Source: an uncultured Bacteroides sp. (GTDB taxonomy: Bacteria; Bacteroidota; Bacteroidia; Bacteroidales; Bacteroidaceae). Taken from it: a stretch of DNA of 64,000 bases. A program made the translations under genes and the position numbers. The notes beneath the pieces were generated by a model. The model made no database searches. It saw nothing but the letters and a program-made list of their open reading frames with translations, and was not told where the DNA came from. Each line of letters starts with the position of its first letter. Positions within the stretch are counted from its first letter, which is position 1. The DNA lies in the NCBI RefSeq assembly GCF_910586915.1, contig NZ_CAJULN010000002.1:1-64000 (forward strand), in the 5' to 3' direction. Below are positions 45,168 to 53,682 of this stretch, piece after piece.

Positions 45168-48100
45168 TTAGAAAGAGATTGATACACCGAAATTATAAGA
45201 AGTCACATTCGGATATGCATATGTTCCGTTATCCGTTTCAGGATCCAGACCTGTCCAGTTGGTAATCACAAACGGATTGTTCACATCTACGTATACCCGA
45301 AGATTGTTCACAATCTTTTGACTAATCGGCACTTTATATCCCAACGTTATACTTCCGCAACGAACATAATAGATAGATTTCACGTAATAATCGCCCCAAC
45401 CGTTTCCCCCTCTTACATAAGTAGGGTCTGTAGCAGAAAGGTTGTTGCTGTTGAATGCTTTCAATGCATAAGTAGAAACGTTGATGCCGTTATCCATGCG
45501 TGTCCATCCTTCGTAATAGCTGGCTCCGCGCTTCCTGCCCGCTTCACCGTAGAAGTAAATATTCAGATCGAAGTTTTTGTAGCGGAACGAGTTGTTCAGA
45601 CCATAAATGATTTTGGGGTCGCCATTACCCATATACACTTTATCTTCATCTCCCAACACACCGTTTCCATCTTGGTCTTTCAGTTTCATCATACCCGGCA
45701 CCAAGTCTTTTTGTGCTTCGGGAGCCTTTTCGCCCGGTTGCAGGATGCCGATTGCTTCATATTCCCACCACGCACGTATCGGGTCGTCTTCTTTCTCATA
45801 AGCTCTCGGTTTCCAGTTCGGGTCGCGTTTCAGCCAACGGTCGTTATAATGTGACAAGGTCAATGTGGTATCCCACTCAAAATCTTTTGTAACAATATTC
45901 ACTGTATTCAGAGTGATTTCCACACCCTGACTTTGCGTGGCTCCTATATTTCCGGCGATTTTGTTTATCTCGTTATAGAAAGGCAATGGCTTGTCCGTTC
46001 GGAGCAGGTCTGTTATCTTACGTTTGAAGTATTCGGCTGCCAACTTGAAGCGGTTGTTGAATATTCCGAAGTCCACTCCGAGGTTAAATTCCGTCGTTGT
46101 CTCCCATGTAATGCTTTTGTTTCCCAAATCCGAAGCATATACTCCCGTCGACTCCGCTCCGCCTATAATAGAGTTCTTGCCTACCTCATAATAGTCATAA
46201 ATGCGATAACCAACGTTGGAATTACCAGTTTGCCCATAAGAAGCTCTCAACTTCAACATAGAGAGCCATTTGGAAGCCCCTTTCATAAAGTTTTCTTCAC
46301 TAATCATCCAACCTGCCGATACAGAAGGAAAATATCCCCAACGGTTTTCCGGTGCAAAATTGGATGCGGCATCGGCACGTAACGTAGCTTCGAGCAAGTA
46401 CCTTCCCAGATAAGAGTAGTTGGCACGGGCAAACAGCGAAGCAATACTATTGATAGAAGCCCATGAACCTACGGAAGGTTTCTTGTAATTGCCCGAACCT
46501 AAGCTATTGTAACCAAACCCGTCTACCAAAAAATCCGAATTGCCGGCACTAAAACCATCATTCTTAAATTTCTGGAACGAATAGCCACCGATTACTTTCA
46601 CATTATGGTCGCCGAAACTCTTCGCATATTGAGCAGTCAACTCCATCAGATAAGTAGTGTTGGTCGATTGAGAAATATCCGCTCTTCCGTTCTTGTTAGC
46701 TCCTTGCAAAGTTGTTTTAGGCAAGTAGCTGGAACGTTTCTGAAAACTGCGGTCGGCCCCTAATTGCAGTTTCACTTCCAGTTCTTTCAAAGGTTTCACT
46801 GAGACGAATGCCGAACCCATCAAACGGTCTTTCACCGTATTGTCTTGTATTTCCAACAACGATACCGGATTGGCTACAAACGGTCGTTTCGGATCGATAT
46901 AATAGTTTCCTTCTGCATCATAAATAGGAATAGTAGGATTGGATTCAATGGCACCGGTCAGCACGCCGGAATATTCATTCTGTCCATCGCCCAAGGGAAC
47001 ATTATCGTATCTGTTCTGTGTGTATGTGGCAGTCAATCCGAAAGAAACGTATTCATTCAGTTCCTGATCCAAATTCAAACGAGCGGAAAAACGGCTAACG
47101 CCATTATTCTTCACAATACCTTCTTGATCCATATAGTTGACGGAAGCCAGATAACGGGTTTTCTCCGTACCGCCATTCACGGAAAGATTGTGTTGCTGCG
47201 TATAACCGTTGCGCATCACTGCATCCAACCAATCGGTACCGCTTGCCAACAAAATCTCGTCATTATTGAAAGCCGGTTTATACTGAGTCGGTTTTTCCGA
47301 CTTTGCCACGTATCCTTCGTAAATGCCCATACCGTTCAGTTTCATCCATTCTTCATACTGCTGTTTGTTGTACATATCCATATACATACGAGTATCAAGC
47401 ATCTTATAATTCGAACGGGCTACCTGCACAGATCCCATACCGGAATAAGTCACTCTGGGCTTCTGACTCTTACCTCGTTTTGTTGTAATCAAAACAACTC
47501 CATGACCGGCACGTGCTCCATAAATAGCCGTAGAAGCGGCATCTTTCAATACTGAAATTGATTCAATATCATCCGGATTCAAAGACTCCAACACATTATC
47601 AATATTACCAGATTCATAATAGCCGTTCCCCGAACTTAAATTACCGGAAGACGACACTGGAAAACCGTCAATAACAAACAAGGGTTCATTACCCGCGCTA
47701 ATAGAAGTCTCACCACGAATACGGAATTTAGCCTCACCACCAGGTTGCGCAGAGATCTGATTTACACGAAATCCGGCAGCCTTACCTGCCAATGCACGAG
47801 ATACATTCGGAACAGTATTCATTTCTACATCCCCCATATTCACCATAGAGACAGCACCTGTCAATGTCTTTTTACTCTGTGTTCCATAACCTACCACGAC
47901 TACTTCTTCCAATTGCTTGGAATCTTCCTGTAAAATGATTTTTAGATTTTTACCGACCTGCACCGCAACAGTCTGTGACTGATAGCCGATATAGGAAATA
48001 TCCAATAGTGCTTTCGATGAAGATACGGAAAGTTTGAAGACACCGTCAATGTCTGTAATCGTTCCATTTCCCTGTACGCCTTTCTCCAATACACTGGCTC

Positions 48101-48554
48101 CAATTATCGGTTCACCATGAGTGTCCAGTACCATACCCGATATTGTTACTTTCTTTTCCTGTTGTGATGATTGCGCTTCAACAGACAATATAATTTTCTT
48201 ATCCAACACTGAATATTTCACATTCGTACCGGCAAAGACTTCTTGTAATACATTAAAAATATTACTCTTATCAGCCGAGACTGATACACGGCGATTCAAA
48301 TCAACATGCTTGTTGTTGAAGAAGAAGTCAAAGTCCGACTGTGCTTCAATCTCTTTCAGAATATCCTCTACACGCTGATTGCGGGCATCGATACTAATCA
48401 TAGCTTTCTGAGCGTAACTATCGGCTGCATAACCCAGCCCGATAGAACATACTAAGAACAAAACTAATAGTCTCATAGATAATGGGATTTTTTTTGAGGT
48501 TAGCCAAAGCGACTTTACCACCCATAAAAATTGGATGCTAAAATAATTTTGCAT
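45168..48554 (-). CDS. SusC/RagA TonB-dependent outer-membrane transporter with STN domain
   Basis: The 1128-residue protein has a signal peptide (LVLFLVCSIGLGYAADSYAQ), an STN domain (about 52-125; ISIDARNQRVEDILKEIEAQSDFDFFF), a carboxypeptidase-like domain (about 138-215; GMVLDTHGEPIIGASVLEKG), the SusC TonB-type box region and plug (EEVVVVGYGTQSKKTLTGAV), and a 22-strand type barrel ending VTSYNFGVSISF. The STN domain is the part that contacts FecR-like anti-sigma factors. The adjacent FecR gene (48725-49741) supports transport-coupled regulation. It imports the locus glycan with SusD. Confidence 0.95.
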   Translation of the reverse strand: MQNYFSIQFLWVVKSLWLTSKKIPLSMRLLVLFLVCSIGLGYAADSYAQKAMISIDARNQRVEDILKEIEAQSDFDFFFNNKHVDLNRRVSVSADKSNIFNVLQEVFAGTNVKYSVLDKKIILSVEAQSSQQEKKVTISGMVLDTHGEPIIGASVLEKGVQGNGTITDIDGVFKLSVSSSKALLDISYIGYQSQTVAVQVGKNLKIILQEDSKQLEEVVVVGYGTQSKKTLTGAVSMVNMGDVEMNTVPNVSRALAGKAAGFRVNQISAQPGGEAKFRIRGETSISAGNEPLFVIDGFPVSSSGNLSSGNGYYESGNIDNVLESLNPDDIESISVLKDAASTAIYGARAGHGVVLITTKRGKSQKPRVTYSGMGSVQVARSNYKMLDTRMYMDMYNKQQYEEWMKLNGMGIYEGYVAKSEKPTQYKPAFNNDEILLASGTDWLDAVMRNGYTQQHNLSVNGGTEKTRYLASVNYMDQEGIVKNNGVSRFSARLNLDQELNEYVSFGLTATYTQNRYDNVPLGDGQNEYSGVLTGAIESNPTIPIYDAEGNYYIDPKRPFVANPVSLLEIQDNTVKDRLMGSAFVSVKPLKELEVKLQLGADRSFQKRSSYLPKTTLQGANKNGRADISQSTNTTYLMELTAQYAKSFGDHNVKVIGGYSFQKFKNDGFSAGNSDFLVDGFGYNSLGSGNYKKPSVGSWASINSIASLFARANYSYLGRYLLEATLRADAASNFAPENRWGYFPSVSAGWMISEENFMKGASKWLSMLKLRASYGQTGNSNVGYRIYDYYEVGKNSIIGGAESTGVYASDLGNKSITWETTTEFNLGVDFGIFNNRFKLAAEYFKRKITDLLRTDKPLPFYNEINKIAGNIGATQSQGVEITLNTVNIVTKDFEWDTTLTLSHYNDRWLKRDPNWKPRAYEKEDDPIRAWWEYEAIGILQPGEKAPEAQKDLVPGMMKLKDQDGNGVLGDEDKVYMGNGDPKIIYGLNNSFRYKNFDLNIYFYGEAGRKRGASYYEGWTRMDNGINVSTYALKAFNSNNLSATDPTYVRGGNGWGDYYVKSIYYVRCGSITLGYKVPISQKIVNNLRVYVDVNNPFVITNWTGLDPETDNGTYAYPNVTSYNFGVSISF

Positions 48555-48724
48555 AAATTTGTGATGACTTAAAATTAATAAAAAGTTTATCTAAGCTTGT
48601 CGCCAAACAAGCATCAAAAAGATTTACCGATTTCCATACGGGAAGATACGCCAATATCATCCCGTATGTTTTTTTATTTAAGGGGGACTGTCTTTCATTG
48701 CATTTCTGTATTAAGGTTATTCAA

Positions 48725-49741
48725 TCAATATATTTCAATCTTACTCTTTTCATCTGTTATATCCGGAGAATCAAGATAGTGCCAGCGGATTTGAGAAGAA
48801 AGCTGGAAGTATTCAAGGATACGTTCCAAGCGTTGGTTGGTGAATGCACCTGTAAATGAATCTCCTTTCAGACGATTGTTTTTAATGATAAACTCTACAT
48901 TATACCGTTTTTCCAACATTCGCAAACCTTCTTCGAGAGGGGTGTTTCTGAAGATAATCTTCCCTTCTTTCCATGCAATTTCCGATTCACCGGAAGTGGC
49001 ATAAAGTTGTACCTTACTGTCTTTCGAATCATAGATCAATTTTTGGCCGGGAGCCATTAGTACTTTCTTCGAAGCATTATCGCATTTGTAGATAAAACCT
49101 ATTTTTCCTTCTACCAATGTAGCCGAAACTCTATTTTCTTTTTCGTATGCTTCTACATTGAAATGAGTGCCCAGTACTTCTATTTGCGACCGATGAGGAG
49201 TAGAGACTATAAATTTCTTTTCCGGATTCTTGGCAACTTCGAAATAAGCTTCTCCCTGTAAGTTTACGTTTCGCGTATCTCCGTCGAAGCGTGACGGGTA
49301 ACTTAGTGTTGATTCTGAATTCAAGAACACAAGTGTACCGTCAGGTAATGTTAACGAAGTAGTCATTCCGGGATTAGTCTTTATCTCCATCATTTGTGCC
49401 AGCTCTTGCTCATCATTTCCCCAATGCTGCACCATCAAAGTGACGAGAAGTGGAATGAACAGAACTGCTGCCGCACGTTGTGCCCATTCCCACCACATCG
49501 TTTTCTTCTTACCTGTCATCCTGCTTTTTACCCTTGACAAAGCTTTCTCTGTGTCTACTTTCTTCATAACATGAAGTGTATCCGTAGCCAAATAAAGTGC
49601 ATGAACTTGTTTTGCCATCCGTCGGTTCTCTTCCGATTCATCCATCCAAGCTTCGACTTGCAGGCGTTCTTCCTCCGTTGTCAGTCCTTCACAATAACGG
49701 GGAAGCAGTTCTTCTATCTTATTTTTACCTGTATTATCCAT
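48725..49741 (-). CDS. FecR family anti-sigma factor
   Basis: The 338-residue protein has a cytoplasmic N-terminal sigma-binding helix region (EEERLQVEAWMDESEENRRMA), one membrane helix (AAAVLFIPLLVTLMV, about residue 92), a FecR domain (GMTTSLTLPDGTLVFLNSESTLSYPSRFDGDTRNVNLQGEAYFEV), and a DUF4974 C-terminus (IIFRNTPLEEGLRMLEKRYNVEFII). It receives the signal from the SusC STN domain and controls the ECF sigma factor. It is divergent from its sigma gene (49876), with 134 bp between, whereas in most Bacteroides loci the two are in tandem. Confidence 0.93.
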   Translation of the reverse strand: MDNTGKNKIEELLPRYCEGLTTEEERLQVEAWMDESEENRRMAKQVHALYLATDTLHVMKKVDTEKALSRVKSRMTGKKKTMWWEWAQRAAAVLFIPLLVTLMVQHWGNDEQELAQMMEIKTNPGMTTSLTLPDGTLVFLNSESTLSYPSRFDGDTRNVNLQGEAYFEVAKNPEKKFIVSTPHRSQIEVLGTHFNVEAYEKENRVSATLVEGKIGFIYKCDNASKKVLMAPGQKLIYDSKDSKVQLYATSGESEIAWKEGKIIFRNTPLEEGLRMLEKRYNVEFIIKNNRLKGDSFTGAFTNQRLERILEYFQLSSQIRWHYLDSPDITDEKSKIEIY

Positions 49742-49823
49742 ATGCTATTTTATTGCCTTTTATTATAAGACAAGAGAGAACCGGAAGACTCCTAAACTAA
49801 AAACCATTTTTTTTCAGAAAATC

Positions 49824-49852
49824 TTTGTTTTCTCATAAAAAAGCTATATTTG
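49824..49852 (+). promoter_or_regulatory. Candidate promoter of the ECF sigma gene (49876)
   Basis: TTTG at 49824-49827 and TATATTTG at 49845-49852 resemble the -33 and -7 elements, with a 17-bp spacer, slightly short of the usual 19-21. The -7 box is 23 bp before the ATG. Confidence 0.5.
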
Positions 49853-49875
49853 CAGTTGAAATACAGGACTAATAC

Positions 49876-50451
49876 ATGAAAGGAACCTATCAATCAGACA
49901 ATGATTTTCTATTATCAGCCGTTCAACGCGGAGATCAGAAAGCGTTTGATACACTGTTTCGGAGATATTATCCGATGCTGTGCGCGTATGGTCAACGGTT
50001 TGTCGAGTTGGAAGATGCGGAAGAAATCGTGGAAGATGCTCTTTTATGGATTTGGGAAAACAGAGAAACGCTGGTCATCGAGTCTTCTCTTCATTCTTAT
50101 CTTTTTAAAATGGTGTATCGCAGGGCTTTGAACAAAATAGCACACATCGACGCCGCCCAACGAGCCGATACACGCTTCTACGAGGAGATGCAGGAAATGC
50201 TGCAAGATACGGATTACTATCAGATTGAGGAACTCACCAAACGAATTGAAGAAGCCATCGCCTCACTACCCGAAAGTTATCGGGAATCTTTCGTGATGCA
50301 CCGCTTCCGTGACATGAGTTACAAAGAGATTGCCGAAACGCTGGGAGTATCTCCGAAAACTGTAGATTACCGTATTCAGCAAGCATTAAAACAACTACGC
50401 ACAGATTTGAAGGATTATCTTCCATTACTGCTTCCTCTTTTACTTCCTTGA
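49876..50451 (+). CDS. ECF sigma-70 factor of the GH89/GH35 locus
   Basis: The 191-residue protein has region 2 (DQKAFDTLFRRYYPMLCAYGQRFVELEDAEEIVEDALLWIWENRE) and region 4 (SLPESYRESFVMHRFRDMSYKEIAETLGVSPKTVDYRIQQALKQL). Bacteroides ECF factors of this type switch on the SusCD genes when FecR releases them. It is transcribed away from FecR. Two extra in-frame Leu/Pro-rich residues at the end (LPLLLPLLLP) are unusual but may be harmless. The array C starts 147 bp after its stop. Confidence 0.93.
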   Translation: MKGTYQSDNDFLLSAVQRGDQKAFDTLFRRYYPMLCAYGQRFVELEDAEEIVEDALLWIWENRETLVIESSLHSYLFKMVYRRALNKIAHIDAAQRADTRFYEEMQEMLQDTDYYQIEELTKRIEEAIASLPESYRESFVMHRFRDMSYKEIAETLGVSPKTVDYRIQQALKQLRTDLKDYLPLLLPLLLP

Positions 50452-50597
50452 AACAAACTGAATCATTATCCATGATTCCCCCCTGTGGTTATTATCAGTC
50501 TACCGTTCTCTTTCTCCGAAAGTACTAAGAGAAAACTTTCACTGCATCGAAACCAAACTTCTTTTTTCCTCGCAACAAACTTCAAATTTTCCAATAA

Positions 50598-50693
50598 CAA
50601 ACTATAAACGCAACTTCCGATTATATAAATGCAACCTTTGTTTTTATAAACGAAGGCTTCATTTATAAAAACAAAGGTTGCATTTATAGTTTG
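50598..50693. repeat. Array C: five TATA-centred cores at about 21-bp spacing
   Basis: Cores ACTATAAA (50601), TATATAAA (50622), TTTATAAA (50643), TTTATAAA (50662) and TTTATAGT (50683) are spaced 21, 21, 19 and 21 bp. The ends CAAACTATAAA (50598-50608) and TTTATAGTTTG (50683-50693) are reverse complements. The central 26-bp arms 50625-50650 and 50662-50687 are a perfect inverted repeat with arm sequence GCAACCTTTG / CAAAGGTTGC, and the 11-base loop itself contains GAAG/CTTC. The design parallels arrays A and B, although the core is altered. Confidence 0.85.
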
Positions 50694-50827
50694 AAAGAGA
50701 GAAAAAACAACTTTGCGATTGGATGAAAAAAAGTTTTCATCCGATAGCGTGCAACTTTTCCACCTATCGATTGCAGACAAACGTAAGGTATTCTACAAGC
50801 GGTATACAGGAATATCGTCCCAAAAAG

Positions 50828-50860
50828 AAAGGCCTCCCAAATTCATATTGGGAAGCCTTT
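50828..50860 (-). terminator. Terminator of valS
   Basis: AAAGGCCTCCCAA (50828-50840) and TTGGGAAGCCTTT (50848-50860) pair with one wobble. On the - strand the stem is followed by CTTTTTG, 24 bp after the valS stop. Confidence 0.7.
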
Positions 50861-50883
50861 TCGTATATTTAAGTATCGGGTAC

Positions 50884-53523
50884 TTACGCTTTCTTCAATG
50901 CAGCAATGCTCTCTTTCAACGAACGGATGATACTTTCGGCGTCCGCTTGTTTCTTGCGTTCCATTTCAATAACGGCGGCCGGAGCGTTGTTGACAAACTT
51001 CTCGTTGCTAAGTTTCTTCAATACGCCTTGCAGGAAACCTTCCTTGTGTTTCAGTTCGGCTTCCATGCGGGCTATTTCTGCTTCCACATCAATCATATTG
51101 CCCAAAGGTACGGCAAATTCGGTGGTTCCCACCATGAAAGAAGCGGCACCTTCTGCCTTGTTCTCTACCACAGTGACAGAAGAGAGGTTGCACATCTTCT
51201 GAATAACCGCGTTGAACGGCGCAACCGGATGCTCGCCCAGTATTTGCAGTTCGAGCGCTTCCTTCTGTGCGATGTTCTTTTGGAGACGGATGCTGCGGAT
51301 GTTGCTGATTATCTCCTTCACAACTTCAAACTGTGCCACGTTGTCGGCGTCAACACTCGTATTCATAGTCAAAGCGCTTACCATCAAACTTTCGCCAGCT
51401 GCAACATTGCGTTCCGTCATCTGCTGCCACAACTCTTCGGTGATGAACGGCATGAAGGGATGGAGCAGGTGAAGCAGATTGTCCAAGTAACGGAGCGTGG
51501 CGTTGTAGGTGTCACGGTCGATACCTTGTCCGTAAGCGGGCTTAATCATTTCCAGATACCAAGAAGAGAATTCGTCCCAGAACAGTTTGTAGACAGCCAT
51601 CAAGGCTTCGCTCAGACGGTACTTCTTGAAGAGGTCGGCTACCTCTGCCGCTACTTCGTTCTGCTTCGACTCAAACCAGTGTGTAGCCAGGCGGGCTGCT
51701 TCGGCAGGCTGGAGGGTATCGTCGACCGTCCATCCTTTAATCAGACGGAAGGCATTCCATATCTTATTGCAGAAGTTACGTCCCTGTTCGCAGAGTGCGT
51801 CATCGAAGAGAATATCGTTTCCGGCGGGGGCAGAGAGCATCATACCCATACGCACACCATCGGCACCGTATTTTTCAATCAATTCCAACGGGTCGGGCGA
51901 GTTGCCGAGCGACTTGGACATCTTGCGTCCCAACTTGTCGCGAACGATACCTGTGAAGTAAACGTTCTTGAACGGCATCTTGCCTTCGTATTCGTAACCG
52001 GCCATAATCATGCGGGCTACCCAGAAGAAGATGATGTCCGGTCCCGTCACCAGGTCGCTGGTCGGATAGTAGTAGCTGATTTCCTCGTTGCCCGGATTGT
52101 TGATTCCGTCGAACAGGGAGATAGGCCATAACCAGGACGAGAACCATGTGTCCAGACAGTCTTCGTCTTGGCGGAGGTCATCCATCGTCAGGGCTTCGTT
52201 TCTGGTCTTTTCCTTCGCTTTCGCCAATGCTTCTTCAGGGGTAACGGCCACCACGTATCCGCCTTCCGGCAGGAAGTAAGCGGGAATGCGGTGTCCCCAC
52301 CACAACTGGCGGCTGATACACCAGTCTTTGATGTTCTCCATCCAGTGACGGTAGGTGTTCTTGTATTTTGCCGGATAGAATTTCAGTTCGTCATTCATCA
52401 CGGGCGGAAGTGCCAGGTCGGCAAGATGCTGCATCTTGAGGAACCACTGCATCGACAGTTTCGGCTCAATCACCACGTTGGTGCGTTCGGAGTATCCCAC
52501 CTTGTTGGTATAGGCTTCGGTCTTTTCGAGCAGGCCGGCGGCTTCCAGGTCTTTCTCGATTTGCTTGCGTACGTCGAAACGCTCCATGCCTACGTACATA
52601 CCGGCGGCTTCGCTCAACGTACCGTTGTCGTTGAAGATGTCGATGCTGGGCAGGTTGTACTTCTCGCCAAGCATATAGTCGTTCACATCGTGAGCCGGGG
52701 TCACTTTCAGACAGCCCGTACCGAATTCGATGTCTACATAGTCGTCTTCAATCACCGGAATGACACGGTTTACCAACGGAACAATTACTTTCTTGCCTTT
52801 CAACCATTCGTTCTTCGGGTCGTTCGGGTTGATGCACATCGCCGTGTCGCCCATGATGGTTTCGGGACGGGTGGTTGCCACTACCGCATAACGTCCTTCG
52901 GCGTCGCCTTCCACTTTGTAACGGAGGTAATAGAGTTTTCCGTGCTCTTCCTTGTAGATAACCTCTTCGTCCGAAAGGGCAGTCAGCGCCTTCGGGTCCC
53001 AGTTTACCATGCGGACACCGCGATAAATCAGGCCTTTATCGAACAGGTCGACAAAAACCTTAAGTACGCTCTCGCTCCGTTTTTCGTCCATCGTGAAGGC
53101 AGTACGGTCCCAGTCGCAGGATGCGCCGAGTTTACGAAGCTGTTTGAGGATGATGCCTCCGTGTTCTTCCGTCCATTCCCAGGCGTGTTTCAGGAATTCT
53201 TCGCGTGTCAGGTCGGTTTTCTTGATGCCTTGAGCGGCGAGTTTGTTTACTACTTTCGCTTCGGTAGCAATCGAAGCGTGGTCGGTTCCCGGCACCCAGC
53301 AAGCATTCTTGCCTTCCATACGAGCACGGCGAACCAAAATATCCTGAATGGTATTATTAAGCATATGTCCCATGTGCAACACACCTGTGACGTTGGGGGG
53401 CGGAATGACGACGGTGTAAGGTTCACGACCATCGGGTTTTGAACTGAATAAATGATTGTCCAGCCAATACTGGTACCACTTTCCCTCTACGTCAGCGGGA
53501 TTGTACTTACTTGCTAATTCCAT
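50884..53523 (-). CDS. valS: Valyl-tRNA synthetase
   Basis: ValS charges tRNA-Val and edits mischarged threonine. The 879-residue protein has the class I HIGH-type box (PPNVTGVLHMGHM, HMGH at 50-53), the editing domain (RPETIMGDTAMCINP), the KMSKS box (GRKMSKSLGNSPDP), the anticodon-binding domain, and a C-terminal coiled-coil tRNA-binding arm (MIDVEAEIARMEAELKHKEGF). The length is usual for bacteria. A -7 box lies at 53613-53620. Long antisense frames across it are shadows. Confidence 0.97.
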   Translation of the reverse strand: MELASKYNPADVEGKWYQYWLDNHLFSSKPDGREPYTVVIPPPNVTGVLHMGHMLNNTIQDILVRRARMEGKNACWVPGTDHASIATEAKVVNKLAAQGIKKTDLTREEFLKHAWEWTEEHGGIILKQLRKLGASCDWDRTAFTMDEKRSESVLKVFVDLFDKGLIYRGVRMVNWDPKALTALSDEEVIYKEEHGKLYYLRYKVEGDAEGRYAVVATTRPETIMGDTAMCINPNDPKNEWLKGKKVIVPLVNRVIPVIEDDYVDIEFGTGCLKVTPAHDVNDYMLGEKYNLPSIDIFNDNGTLSEAAGMYVGMERFDVRKQIEKDLEAAGLLEKTEAYTNKVGYSERTNVVIEPKLSMQWFLKMQHLADLALPPVMNDELKFYPAKYKNTYRHWMENIKDWCISRQLWWGHRIPAYFLPEGGYVVAVTPEEALAKAKEKTRNEALTMDDLRQDEDCLDTWFSSWLWPISLFDGINNPGNEEISYYYPTSDLVTGPDIIFFWVARMIMAGYEYEGKMPFKNVYFTGIVRDKLGRKMSKSLGNSPDPLELIEKYGADGVRMGMMLSAPAGNDILFDDALCEQGRNFCNKIWNAFRLIKGWTVDDTLQPAEAARLATHWFESKQNEVAAEVADLFKKYRLSEALMAVYKLFWDEFSSWYLEMIKPAYGQGIDRDTYNATLRYLDNLLHLLHPFMPFITEELWQQMTERNVAAGESLMVSALTMNTSVDADNVAQFEVVKEIISNIRSIRLQKNIAQKEALELQILGEHPVAPFNAVIQKMCNLSSVTVVENKAEGAASFMVGTTEFAVPLGNMIDVEAEIARMEAELKHKEGFLQGVLKKLSNEKFVNNAPAAVIEMERKKQADAESIIRSLKESIAALKKA

Positions 53524-53612
53524 ATTGCTTTTCTATGTATAAATAATGTATTGTCAAAAAAATAACGGGCACAAAATTAATAATTTAAATTCAGCCCTTA
53601 ACAGTTTTTTTG

Positions 53613-53620
53613 CAAATATA
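53613..53620 (-). promoter_or_regulatory. Candidate -7 box (TATATTTG) for valS
   Basis: TATATTTG on the - strand fits TAnnTTTG, 90 bp before the valS ATG. The 90-base leader contains no obvious T-box or attenuator. Confidence 0.5.
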
Positions 53621-53682
53621 GAGGTATTTTTTCGCGCAACGTTTATTAAATGCATATTTTTGCTCTTCAAAAACTGAATATA

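Larger units (their letters stand above)
50452..50883. other. 432-bp non-coding region between ECF sigma gene and valS
   Basis: The region holds array C (50598-50693) and the valS terminator (50828-50860). A 104-codon - strand frame (50780-50466) crosses the array but has no ribosome-binding site or recognisable domain, so it is not called. Nothing else is visible. Confidence 0.6.

Noticed and set aside
50466..50780. 104-codon - strand frame in the region before valS
   Set aside because: It runs through array C, has no ribosome-binding site and no domain. Its periodic residues come from the repeat.
50713..53442. Two long + strand open frames (472 and 424 codons) across valS
   Set aside because: They are antisense to a complete ValS with all motifs and have no recognisable domain.
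53524..53682. T-box riboswitch in the valS leader
   Set aside because: The 90-base leader after the -7 box shows no specifier loop, T-box sequence or terminator pair.
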